Source: Vibrio qingdaonensis (lineage in GTDB: Bacteria; Pseudomonadota; Gammaproteobacteria; Enterobacterales; Vibrionaceae). From it: a stretch of 64,000 bases of DNA. The notes under the pieces were generated by a model. The model worked only from the letters and a program-made list of their open reading frames with translations. It was not told where the DNA came from and ran no database searches. Each line of letters opens with the position of its first letter. Position 1 is the stretch's first letter. Shown here in pieces: positions 27,618 to 37,400 of this stretch. The translations under genes were made by a program, and so were the position numbers. Location of the stretch: contig NZ_JAKRRY010000001.1 in the NCBI RefSeq assembly GCF_026191675.1, positions 372,001 to 436,000 on the forward strand, given 5' to 3'.

Positions 27618-29774
27618 TTAATAATCACCCGCTCTATAGTGATTACTTGAAATTAACTGTCCATCCCCACCAATGATATTAATTACAAAATCATCAGTTA
27701 TATTTGACTGTTCAATTGTGGCAATTTTCACAACCTTGTTGTGCTCAATTGTTATATTCCTCTCTTGCCAGCATGATGTGGGTTCAGCTTTGCCTTCTAT
27801 GCAGTTAATCTCTATCTTCGCATTAACAACATCGTTTCTTGAGTCATTGATTACACTGATATTTAATAGCTTAGACGAAGATTTATCTTTTACACTGGCA
27901 ACGGGTAAAATTGGCTGAAAAGATTCTTTAATTGCTAGGTATGCCAATTTTTCTTGCCGTTCGACATCTAATATCGACCACGTTACAGAAGGCCAGCTAT
28001 CCACAAACATAAACTGATAAATAGCCGCAATTCCATTATTTTTCTTCAATCGTAACTGTTCAGCAGCGTATTTATTCACGACACGTTGATACTCTTGGCT
28101 GTTAATAATGAGCTCACTAACACTGTCTCCCATATTTACTTTTGCCAAGTTAGTCATTTCATGAGGCTGAAAATTGTGATATTCGAGTGTAGCCAATTGC
28201 TCTGCGCTTAATGGCCAAGTATCTCTATCGGTCAAGAAGCGGGATAATATCGCTTCACGCGGTAAGGCTTGTGCACCAAACTCACTAATAATGGGTGGTC
28301 CTTGCAGTCTTTTATAGTCCTTATAATGACCTGAATACCAGCCAAACCAAGGATGTTCGTGAGTGTAAGAGGCCTCCCGCACAATGCGACCATCATCAGC
28401 ACGTAACAGCGCTTCATGCACCGATGCCGTCAACTGTGTATTGTGAGATCGTTCATAACTGGGGTACTTATACTTCATCCAGGTCGCATCCCAAGGAGGC
28501 TCATTATGGCCACTCCAGAAGGCGACCGACGGATGATTAGATAGCATATTGGTCATTTCAGTTGCTTGCCGAGCCGCTTCAACCGCTGTCGCTAATGAGT
28601 TTTCATAACCCCACTGTAACGGGAAGTCTTGCCAGACAACAAAACCATATTCATCTGCAAGTTCATAAAACGCCTGCCCAGCGACATGCCCATGCACTCT
28701 AATGCCGTTAATATTCGCGTGCTGCATCAACGTCAAATCGTTGGCATAGTCCTCACGGGTCACCTCTCCTAACCACTGGCTTGCAATATAATTTGTGCCT
28801 CGGATGAAGTATGGAAGATCATTAATGTAAAAATGTTTCTCTGACTCTGAATACCTTACTTCCCTAAACCCAATGCGCTGCATTACTTGGTCAGACAAGG
28901 CTTGATTCGTTAATGAAACCTCCACTGTTAGATCGTGTAAGTTAGGCTTTCCCCAATCATAAGGCCACCACAACGCTCTCTTCATTGTTGGTACTGCCCA
29001 TTCAACTATATTTGTTCCCTGCTTGAGTTCCGTTTCCAAAGTGTAAGTTTCACTACGGGTTTGATGATCCGCTTCCAAGGGCGAGACAAGGGAGATATTA
29101 ATATTCGCTTGCCCTATAACTAAGCTATCCAGCTCAATGGTTAAGGTCCCCGAGGTAAATCGATTGGAATCAATGGTTGGAATAAACGCTGTTTCTTTAA
29201 TTGCAATTGGCCCCGTTTTTTTGAGTGTAACCTCCCCCCAAATCCCGCCAGAGTTGGCGTCCTGCCCTTTGTCTGACCACGCGCCTCCTGGTCGAGTATC
29301 ATGGTGGCTTAACACGCCTTTAAGCTCCCTTTTATTCAATGACCAATCCGGAAGTTTTTCATCATTTTCACTTTTAACGATAACGGTTAATTGGTTGTTT
29401 TCTTGTTTAATGAAAGGCGTGACATCAAAGGAAAATGGAGAGAAATAACCAGTATGTGCGCCTACCGGAATGTTATTCAGTGCAACTTTAGCCTCGTAGT
29501 CAACCGCGTCAAACATCAACCAGTATCGGCCATTTTCAGTTGACTCTGTCACATTAAACGATGTTTGATAGAGTGCTTCACCTGAAAACTCCACGCCTTG
29601 TGAATACCAATTAGAGGGGACAGATAACGAACGCGAATAAGGCTTAGCTATAGGTGTCAACGAGGTAAATTTCCATTGGCCATGCAGAGATTGAGTACTC
29701 ACAGATTGCACTGCTGGCTGACTAGTGCAGCCCTGCAGTAACAAATAAATTAAACTTAATCCTAGAATTCTCAT
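27618..29774 (-). CDS. Glycoside hydrolase family 2 lipoprotein
   Basis: A 718-residue GH2-family lipoprotein (MRILGLSLIYLLLQGC, lipobox QGC). It has an N-terminal sugar-binding domain (about 30-190, including WLMFDAVDYEAKVALNN and SGGIWGEVTL), an immunoglobulin-like middle, and a TIM-barrel with the GH2 pattern FYINDLPYFIRGTNYI and NGIRVHGHV. The acid/base Glu lies in FWSGHNEPPW (about residue 425) and the likely nucleophile in PIISEFGAQ (about 498). The barrel resembles beta-mannosidases and exo-glucosaminidases more than beta-galactosidase. It sits between the kinase and the synthase, 16 nt after the former. A role in trimming or editing the exported polysaccharide is inferred from the operon; the substrate is not known. 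Confidence 0.8.
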   Translation of the reverse strand: MRILGLSLIYLLLQGCTSQPAVQSVSTQSLHGQWKFTSLTPIAKPYSRSLSVPSNWYSQGVEFSGEALYQTSFNVTESTENGRYWLMFDAVDYEAKVALNNIPVGAHTGYFSPFSFDVTPFIKQENNQLTVIVKSENDEKLPDWSLNKRELKGVLSHHDTRPGGAWSDKGQDANSGGIWGEVTLKKTGPIAIKETAFIPTIDSNRFTSGTLTIELDSLVIGQANINISLVSPLEADHQTRSETYTLETELKQGTNIVEWAVPTMKRALWWPYDWGKPNLHDLTVEVSLTNQALSDQVMQRIGFREVRYSESEKHFYINDLPYFIRGTNYIASQWLGEVTREDYANDLTLMQHANINGIRVHGHVAGQAFYELADEYGFVVWQDFPLQWGYENSLATAVEAARQATEMTNMLSNHPSVAFWSGHNEPPWDATWMKYKYPSYERSHNTQLTASVHEALLRADDGRIVREASYTHEHPWFGWYSGHYKDYKRLQGPPIISEFGAQALPREAILSRFLTDRDTWPLSAEQLATLEYHNFQPHEMTNLAKVNMGDSVSELIINSQEYQRVVNKYAAEQLRLKKNNGIAAIYQFMFVDSWPSVTWSILDVERQEKLAYLAIKESFQPILPVASVKDKSSSKLLNISVINDSRNDVVNAKIEINCIEGKAEPTSCWQERNITIEHNKVVKIATIEQSNITDDFVINIIGGDGQLISSNHYRAGDY

Positions 29775-29790
29775 GACCGCCCCCATCGCT

Positions 29791-30270
29791 TCATGACCGT
29801 ATGGTTTTTATTAAGGTAAACGTATTTTTTTCTCCATCTTGCGTTAACTCCACAGTATCGAGTAACGCGGCCAATATAATGAACCCACGTCCTGAGGTCG
29901 TCCATGTATCAGGGTCATCAGGGTCAGGCTCAATAAAATCCGCCTCTAACGCACCGCGAAACTCGTCTTGTGACATCCCCTCACCAAAATGGGTGATATC
30001 GACAATAACTTTATTTTCGTTGTAGCGACTCGTGACTTCTATCGGCTCACCATCTTGACCAGCATAGGCATGCTCAAACGCGTTATTGACAAGTTCGACC
30101 ACACAAAGCTCAAGTTCACCAATATCGCTATCACTCAAGCGACGTGAATGCCAGAACCCTTTCAAATCCTCGGCGGCCACTCTTGATACATCGATGGTGC
30201 TTTTATATGTATTTGAAAATGTTTGCCCATCTATGGTCATTACTGAGCCCTCATCACCATTAATATGCAT
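29791..30270 (-). CDS. RsbW-like anti-sigma/serine kinase
   Basis: A 159-residue GHKL ATPase of the RsbW/SpoIIAB kind, which in partner switching binds a target protein and phosphorylates a STAS antagonist. Motifs: N box ELCVVELVNNAFEHAY (Glu59, Asn62/63), a G1-like DITHFGEGM (Asp91) and G2 TSGRGFIIL (127-133). The STAS and PP2C genes two and three places upstream complete the switch. The start is uncertain: ATG 30270 and ATG 30240 (with GAGGGC upstream) both serve. No sigma or anti-sigma gene adjoins it, so the bound target is not known. Ten bases separate it from the nucleotidyltransferase. Confidence 0.83.
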   Translation of the reverse strand: MHINGDEGSVMTIDGQTFSNTYKSTIDVSRVAAEDLKGFWHSRRLSDSDIGELELCVVELVNNAFEHAYAGQDGEPIEVTSRYNENKVIVDITHFGEGMSQDEFRGALEADFIEPDPDDPDTWTTSGRGFIILAALLDTVELTQDGEKNTFTLIKTIRS

Positions 30271-30280
30271 TGAGTATTGC

Positions 30281-31405
30281 CTACATCGTGTTTATCGCAT
30301 CAGTTAAACGATTCATTGCCAAATACGGTCGTAAATTCGTCCACATCACTGAACTTGCAGCCTGACCATCATGACCAATACTAAAATCGCCAAAGATGGT
30401 TTGCTCTGCAATATCGACTCCCGAATGAATCTGCGTGTAATCAAAGATTAACGAATGCTTGATTGTCGCACCGCTTTTAACGTGACAATTGGCACCAATT
30501 AAGGCTGGCCCAACAATGGTTGCCCCATCCTCGACTTTACATCCGCTGCCAATTACGACCGGTGGGACGATATTACATTTCGATAAATTAATGTTGGTGT
30601 TAATGCCTAGCCAAATACCGGCTTTGACTTGCGTTCCAGGGATACGATAACCCGGGACCTTCCCGCTCAATACGTCTTCCGTTACTCCCCAAATATCTTT
30701 GATATTACCCACATCCAGCCATTGAAAATTCATCTCAACCGCGTGGAAAGGGATATGCTGCTCAACCAAAGTTGGGAAAAGTTCGCTACCAATATCAAAC
30801 TCTGTCTCTTTGGGTATGTAATCAAATATCGCAGGTTCAAAGATGTAAATCCCCGTATTCACCTGATCAGACAACGCCTCTTCCTTAGTTGGTTTTTCTT
30901 GGAAGCTTTCAACTCGCCCTTTATCATTGGTGACAACAACGCCATACTTTTCTACTTCATCTGCGTGTACTCGTTTGGTAATGATCGTGGCAATCCCACC
31001 ATTTTTACGATGCTTTTTAACGGCCTCTTTAAGGTCCAAGTCAATCCATGCATCTCCACAGACCACAACAAAAGTCTCGTCGAAAAAACCAGAAAACTCT
31101 TGGATTCGCTTCATTCCACCAGCCGAACCTAACGCCTTGCTTTCAAAGACCCCTTCCTTTAAAGCGCCTTCACATGAATACGAAAGCTGAGCGTCAAAAT
31201 GGTGACCGTCACCAAAATACCCCTCAATAACTTCAGCTAAATGACTGGTGTTAATGACAATTTTACTTATGTTATGCTGAACAAATAATTCAATCATTGA
31301 CTCCATTACCGGCTTACCCAAAATTGGGATCATCGGTTTTGGTATCTGCTGAGTAATGGGCCGAACACGCGTCCCTTTCCCTGCCGCCAGAATCATTCCT
31401 TTCAT
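30281..31405 (-). CDS. Sugar-1-phosphate nucleotidyltransferase
   Basis: A 374-residue enzyme that would join a sugar-1-phosphate to NTP to make an activated sugar. The catalytic domain (1-235) starts MKGMILAAGKGTRVRP with the Gx(K)GTRxRP loop, then PKPMIPILGKPVMESMIE and VVVCGDAWIDLDL (metal Asp). The C-terminal part (about 245-365) is a left-handed beta-helix of hexapeptide repeats (VVIGSGCKVEDGATIVG, LIGANCHVKSGATI). The fold is closest to mannose-1-phosphate guanylyltransferase and glucose-1-phosphate nucleotidyltransferases; which sugar cannot be settled here. Start at ATG 31405 after AGGAAAT. Its position inside the RsbU/V/W gene order is unusual and ties sugar supply to the switch. Confidence 0.85.
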   Translation of the reverse strand: MKGMILAAGKGTRVRPITQQIPKPMIPILGKPVMESMIELFVQHNISKIVINTSHLAEVIEGYFGDGHHFDAQLSYSCEGALKEGVFESKALGSAGGMKRIQEFSGFFDETFVVVCGDAWIDLDLKEAVKKHRKNGGIATIITKRVHADEVEKYGVVVTNDKGRVESFQEKPTKEEALSDQVNTGIYIFEPAIFDYIPKETEFDIGSELFPTLVEQHIPFHAVEMNFQWLDVGNIKDIWGVTEDVLSGKVPGYRIPGTQVKAGIWLGINTNINLSKCNIVPPVVIGSGCKVEDGATIVGPALIGANCHVKSGATIKHSLIFDYTQIHSGVDIAEQTIFGDFSIGHDGQAASSVMWTNLRPYLAMNRLTDAINTM

Positions 31406-31484
31406 ATTATTTCCTAGCCGTTGTTCGTTATTGCTGCCAGATATTGGCAAATACATTGTTGGTAAGTCGCTGGTCAAAAACTAG

Positions 31485-31817
31485 TTAAACTGACGTCGTC
31501 ATAGCATCTTCCACCGTGTCATACGTTTTAATCAACCTGTCCATACGAGTAAGTTTGAACAGCTCGCGTACTGGCTGTTTGGCACCTACTACAGCAATTT
31601 GCTTGTCTCTCAATAACTTGTAAACGGCCATCACCGCGCCTAAGCCACTGCTATCCATAAATGTCACCTGCGAAATGTCGAGCAAGATATTCGGTTTAAG
31701 CTCTGATTTGACCTCTTCTATGGTCTGACGAAAAGACGTCGCAAGCTTGGCATCGAAACGCGCTTCTTGAACTTGAATGACCGTAAACAACTCGCTACTA
31801 GAAATATCGTACTTCAT
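31485..31817 (-). CDS. STAS-domain anti-sigma factor antagonist (RsbV-like)
   Basis: A 110-residue single STAS domain of the RsbV/SpoIIAA type. The phosphorylatable serine is in VTFMDSSGLGAVMAVYKLL (Ser56 or Ser57), with the usual LLDISQVTF strand before it and AVVGAKQPVRELFKLTRMDRL after. Unphosphorylated it would bind the RsbW-like kinase; the PP2C phosphatase encoded 12 nt upstream would reactivate it. Full length for the family. A 79-nt space follows before the nucleotidyltransferase. Confidence 0.9.
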   Translation of the reverse strand: MKYDISSSELFTVIQVQEARFDAKLATSFRQTIEEVKSELKPNILLDISQVTFMDSSGLGAVMAVYKLLRDKQIAVVGAKQPVRELFKLTRMDRLIKTYDTVEDAMTTSV

Positions 31818-31829
31818 ATAATTCCCTAC

Positions 31830-33053
31830 CTATTGTGGTGTCCATTTACAAACCAGAATGCTGATATCATCATCAAACATTGCATTTTTTTGCCATTCGC
31901 GTACCGCAGATACTATCTCCCCAGGCTTCTCGTCAAGCGGCTTTCTATCCTGAAGTGCGATCAAGTTTTTTAATCGCTCTTCGGTATAAAACTCTTCCCC
32001 TACTCTCGCTTCGGTGATGCCATCGGTATAGAGCCAAATCTCATCTTCCGCTCCCAAACATATGGTTTCTTGTTTGTAGTCAGCAAAATCAAACATGCCA
32101 ACGACAAAGTTGTCATCGCCTAAGAATTGAGTCGTCCTCGCCTCTTGTTGCACCCAAATAATCGGAGGATGCCCAGCTGCGCAGTAATTTAATTCACCCG
32201 TTTTCTTGTTCAGCACGGCATAAATCATTGTAAAATAAAGGTGATTAGATGAATCCTGGCTGTATATTTCATTGAGCTTCGTCACCACTTCATCAGCAGG
32301 TCGGATCTGTTTCTCATCCCCAGTTCCCTTAAACACCACTGAATTGGGGCCATTCACAACAGACAATGTTTGATGCACAGAAAAAGACAACAACGCAGAG
32401 GCTACCCCATGCCCCGACACATCCAATAGATAAAACCCAACATGATCCTCATCTAGGGGAAAGTAACCCAGAATGTCTCCGCCAACCTGCGCACTTGGAA
32501 TGGACGTATAGGCCATCGACACCCGTTTAAATTCAGTGCGAGTTGGAAGTAACTGACGTATAAAGTCACCAGCCGAATCTAAATCCTGCCTTATCGTGGC
32601 GTATGCCGAATCTAATTGATGATTTTTCTTGAGTAATTCATTATGAAGACCCAAATTTCTGAAGCCAGCTCGAATACGTGCATCAAGCTCATCGATGGCG
32701 GTGTTTTTCGCCACAAAATCGTCAGCTCCGGCATCGATACCACTGATTATTGAGTCCTGATCATCTTGCGACGACAATAAAACAAAGAATATGTAACGAT
32801 TATAATTCGTAGACTTAAGCTCTTTACATAATTGAACACCGTCCATCTTTGGCATCACCCAGTCACTTAGTACGAACTGAATGTGCTCACTTTCGTTTAG
32901 TGCTTCCAATGCTTCATAGCCATGGCTTGCCACTGTCACGTCATAGCCTCGCTTCTTTAACAGCGAACTCATTAAGATCTGCGTTGTTTTATTGTCCTCA
33001 ACTAACAGAATCGCTCTCTCTATTTGGTTCTTACTGAGTTCAACGTTTTCCAT
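31830..33053 (-). CDS. Response regulator with PP2C phosphatase output (RsbU/SpoIIE type)
   Basis: A 407-residue two-domain protein. The receiver domain (about 12-130) has LLVEDNK, phospho-acceptor Asp64 (VLSDWVMPKMDG) and a Lys in FVAKNT. A coiled linker (about 135-170) leads to the PP2C_SIG phosphatase domain (about 180-405) with metal-binding acidic residues in AQVGGDILGYF, LLDVSGHGVASALL, WLYTDGITEAR and MFDDDISILV. It is the first gene of the long minus-strand operon and would convert a phosphorylation signal into dephosphorylation of the STAS protein. No kinase gene is next to it. Similar domain layouts are known in Pseudomonas HsbR and related regulators. Confidence 0.9.
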   Translation of the reverse strand: MENVELSKNQIERAILLVEDNKTTQILMSSLLKKRGYDVTVASHGYEALEALNESEHIQFVLSDWVMPKMDGVQLCKELKSTNYNRYIFFVLLSSQDDQDSIISGIDAGADDFVAKNTAIDELDARIRAGFRNLGLHNELLKKNHQLDSAYATIRQDLDSAGDFIRQLLPTRTEFKRVSMAYTSIPSAQVGGDILGYFPLDEDHVGFYLLDVSGHGVASALLSFSVHQTLSVVNGPNSVVFKGTGDEKQIRPADEVVTKLNEIYSQDSSNHLYFTMIYAVLNKKTGELNYCAAGHPPIIWVQQEARTTQFLGDDNFVVGMFDFADYKQETICLGAEDEIWLYTDGITEARVGEEFYTEERLKNLIALQDRKPLDEKPGEIVSAVREWQKNAMFDDDISILVCKWTPQ

Positions 33054-33198
33054 TCATCAGAATTCCGCGATTTCCAATCATATTAATCAGGATAGGAATA
33101 GAAACTTGGATTACCAAAATTTTTTTTGTTTTCTTCACGTTAGCGTGAGATTGTGCTTGAATAAACAGAAGGAACTATTGCTTTCGGCACAGGGAAAT

Positions 33199-34182
33199 AT
33201 GAGCAAAAAGACGAAAATCTGTATTATTGTTGCCCTCATACCATTAGCAGTAAAGGCCGATGACTATTTGTCCCATTCTAGGCAACATGCCCCGGCTCCT
33301 ATTTCTCCAAACATCACCAAAGATGACAACACTATTAATAAAGAACCAGAAGAAACCGAAGTGGACTTAATTTGGCGAGGAGTTGAAAGCTCTTTTTAGC
33401 TACCTTTAGGTGAGTTAAAAGATCGTGACGGATTATCAGGACTTAGTGGTAACTTCTCTCTAAATCTACCATTAAAGCAAACGACAGAAGCTAATTTACC
33501 TGCTGGGGCCACCAACGGGCCTTCCAATGTAAATTATACTGCCAACTTATCTCTTAAATATGTACTACTCGGAAATTGGTTTGTATCAGGGACACTTTAT
33601 TACTACCTAGATAAAGATCAGCAACAAGCATGGAATCCAGATTTCACTTATGTTTTCGGTTACAGTGATTGGCGCCCATATACCTTTAGTCTGCTTTACT
33701 CTAATTATGGCGGTAACCGCTTTGCCCCTGAACCCGGTGGTTCCCGCACCAACTTTAACGAAGGGACGTGGTCACTGGGGTGGAAATCTCCCGTAACAGG
33801 AAAACTACTGGAGTGGACTAGAGTTAGCGAGGATGGCAGCATTGGTTGCCAGGCTGATTATAATTATACGCCAACCTACTTTGATCTCGCATCAACAGAT
33901 TACAAAGCGCATCATCAAACCTTATCTCTTGGCTGTAAATACGCCATCACAGGGAATTGGTATCTTAACGCAACGGCCTTTTACTATTTCGACCGTTCGC
34001 AACAACAACCGTGGAATCCTGACTATACCTATGGTTTTGGTTACTTTGACTGGCGACCGGGAACCATTACGGTTCAATATAATAATTATTCAGGCAATCG
34101 TTGGAACTCAAATGATGCCGCAGAAAGTACTGGCCGATTTTTAGATGGTTCTATCATGATTGCCTATTCGTTTTCGTTCTAA
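33199..34182 (+). pseudogene. Outer-membrane beta-barrel protein gene with one in-frame amber codon
   Basis: The 328-codon frame starts at ATG 33199 after AGGGAA. It has a signal peptide (KKTKICIIVALIPLAVKA) and runs to TAA 34182 with a single interruption, TAG at 33397-33399 (codon 67), between VESSF and LPLGELKDRDG. The 261 codons after it stay in frame with no other stop and read as a barrel. Two similar halves contain GNWFVSGTLYYYLDKDQQQ and GNWYLNATAFYYFDRSQQQ, then WNPDFTYVFGYSDWRP and WNPDYTYGFGYFDWRP, and the C-terminus is AYSFSF. TAG is one base from TGG and CAG. It is divergent from the polysaccharide operon, so it may be its outer-membrane component. A recent mutation, a sequencing error or amber readthrough would all explain it. 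Confidence 0.8.
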
Positions 34183-34438
34183 CTCCCCCCCCCTCTTTTG
34201 TCACTCTTCCGTGTTTGCAATTTGTGTTTCTTTTTGCTCGTCAAAATAAAATACAGTCTATATAACGCCCCTCTACAACCTATAAAAATAAATACCCTAT
34301 AAAATCAAACCCTAACACATATAATCAAAATCTGGCACATATCCTGATCTATTTAGACAGTTGGGAGATTTAATTGATTTTGCTGTCGAATATCCTAATC
34401 CATACATATTAAAAACGTCAGGCTTAGAGAAATATCTC

Positions 34439-37400
34439 ATGGAAGGAACCAAACATAACGATCTTATTACCGGAACCAAGAACGCAGATAACATCAATGC
34501 CCGTTCAGGTAACGATGAAGTACACGCACACCAAGGGGATGACTTTATCGCCGGAGGTGAAGGTTCTGACCACATTGAAGCGGGAGACGGATCTGATACC
34601 GTATTAGGTGATGTGGAGTATGAGACGCCAACAGAAACAACAACGACCGAAAACAGTAGTAGCAACGATTCATGGGGTGCTAGTCAATCGGTCTACTCTT
34701 TCTCTGCTGCGGAGCAAACCGAGGGGAGTGACCCCATCACACACAGCGTTAGGCTCGGTAATTACTTAGTCGACCAAACTAGCAGCCTCACTGCCAACTT
34801 TAATGTCACGACAGCTAGCGAAAGTGTGGTTGTCGTTATAACCGATGAAAATGGGCAAGTCATTCAAACGCTGCCCGCAACCGTTGATGAAAATGGTGAC
34901 GTATCACTAAGCTTTACTTATACCTCTGAGCAATCCTCAAACGACTCCCCCATTCATTTCTCATTGGAAACGACCGATGGACAACCTCTTTCACAAGTTA
35001 ATAGTGTTGATATTGCCGTCTATGGTCTTTACGACGACACCATAGACGGTGGTGCTGGTGACGATATCTTAAAGGGCCAACAAGGTAACGATACTATCTT
35101 TGGAGGAAGCGGAGATGACTTTCTCGACGGAGACATTAACGATGACCAATTATTTGGCGGTGAAGGCGATGATGTTTTAGTCGGTGGGAATGGCGATGAT
35201 GTTCTATCCGGCGGAGAAGGGAATGATACGCTTCTAGGCAGCGATGGCGATGACCGACTACAAGGAGACGCTGGCGACGATATGTTACTTGGCGAACTTG
35301 GTGACGACATCATTTATGGCGGAGAAGGGGCCGATGTCGCAATTGGTGATGATGGTGATGACCAGATCTATGGTGAAACTGGAAACGACGTACTACTCGG
35401 GGGCAAAGGCACTGATTATATCGACGGTGGTACGGGCGATGATGAAATACAGGGTGAAGAGGGAAATGACACTCTTTATGGTGGAGAAGGCGCTGACTTC
35501 ATTATGGGTGGCGATGATGACGACATTATTCACGGCCAGTCAGACAATGACCTTCTCCTCGGTGGTGACGGTAACGATACCTTGCTCGGCGGCTTAGGCG
35601 ACGATGTTATCGTCGGTGAAGTTGGCGACGATCAACTATCAGGAAACGAAGGGAATGATGTTCTCATCGGTGACGCTGGTGACGACTACTTAGTTGGTGG
35701 TGATGGCAACGATGAACTCTATGGTGGTACTGGAACAGACAGCCTGTTAGGGGGGGATGGTAGCGATATCATCCACGCCAACGAAGGTGACGATATCATT
35801 TCATCAGGTCAAGGAGATGACCAAGTTTACGCAGGTTCTGGGGATGACCAAATAGAAACGGGCGCTGGCGATGATGTCATCTTTGGTCAGAGCGGACACA
35901 ACACTATCGACTCTGGTGACGGTGCCGACACAATTTATACCGAGTCCGGCGACGACATCATTGAATCTGGTGCTGACAACGACACCATTTATGCTGGCGG
36001 CGGTCAAAATACAATAAACACAGGCGATGGTGCAGATGCGGTTTATGCCGATAGTGGCAATGACATCATTGATTCCGGTGCAGGCAGTGACGTGATATAC
36101 GCGGGCGATGGTGATAACCAAATCCTCGGGCAAGATGGTGATGATCACCTTTATTCCGGCTCTGGATCAGACGCCATTCACGCCGGAACAGGTCACGATA
36201 CCGTTTACTCGGGCTCGGGTAACGATACCATTTCAGCTGGCACTGGTAACGACCGAGTCTTTGCAGGCGCTGGCGATGATGTCGTACTTGGTGAACAAGG
36301 AAATAATACCCTGTTTGGCGAGGGCGGAAATGACACGCTAACCGCGGGTTTAAACGCCAGCGAGCTCCACGGTGGTTCAGGTCACGACACTCTCACAGGT
36401 TCAGATGAAGACGACGTATTAAAAGGCGGTGCTGATAACGATACATTGGTATCGGGTAAAGGTAACGACACCGTATATGCCGGGACCGGGACAGATACTG
36501 TCGTGACCGGTGAAGGCGATGATATTGTCTTTGGCGAAGCCGGTACCAATACCATAGAAACCGGTGCTGGAAACGATTCAGTGTACGGAGGAACAGGAGC
36601 CGACAACATTAACACTGCAGAAGGCCGTGACACCATTTACGCTGGCGGCGGTGCGGATACCGTCTATTCTGGCACTCGAGATGACCACCTTGATGGTGGC
36701 GCGGGCGATGACGTGCTATATGGCGAGGATGGAAATGACGCCATCTTTGGTGGTGATGGCGACGACCAACTCATCGGTGGCGACGGATACGACTTTCTAG
36801 CGGGTGGCGCGGGTAACGACACCATGACCGATGATGGTCAGGACACCCTCCTTGGTGAAGCGGGAGATGACACACTTATCGCGGCTTCTACTGGCTCTCA
36901 TCAAATTTTTGGTGGTACTGGTAACGACACGTTGATCGGTAGTGATGTCGCCGATTCCCTCTATGGCGGTAATGATGATGACACCATTACTGGAGGCGGC
37001 GGTAACGACAACTTATTTGCTGGTGATGGACAAGATACCGTAGATGCAGGCTTGGGTGATGACACTGTGTTTGGCGAAGCAGGCACGAACACCATCACTC
37101 TTGGTCAGGGTGACGATATCCTTTACGGCGGTGAAGACAATGACACTGCTACTGGGGATCAAGGCAACGACACGCTTTATGGAGGGGGCGGTGCCGATAC
37201 ACTCTCTGGTGGCGAAGGCACTGATACTATTGATGGCGGCATTGGCAGTGACCAACTATTCGGAAATGAAGAAAGCGACGTTCTGCTCGGTAATGCTGGA
37301 AACGACCGTTTAGACGGTGGTTCTGGCGATGATTACCTATTTGCAGGCTCAGGTGATGATCACCTCATAGGAGGTGAAGGAAGTGACCAACTACATGGCG

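Noticed and set aside
34332..34350. Sigma-54-like TGGCAC element before the RTX gene
   Set aside because: The -12 part (CTGAT at the required spacing) does not match TTGC well enough to support it.
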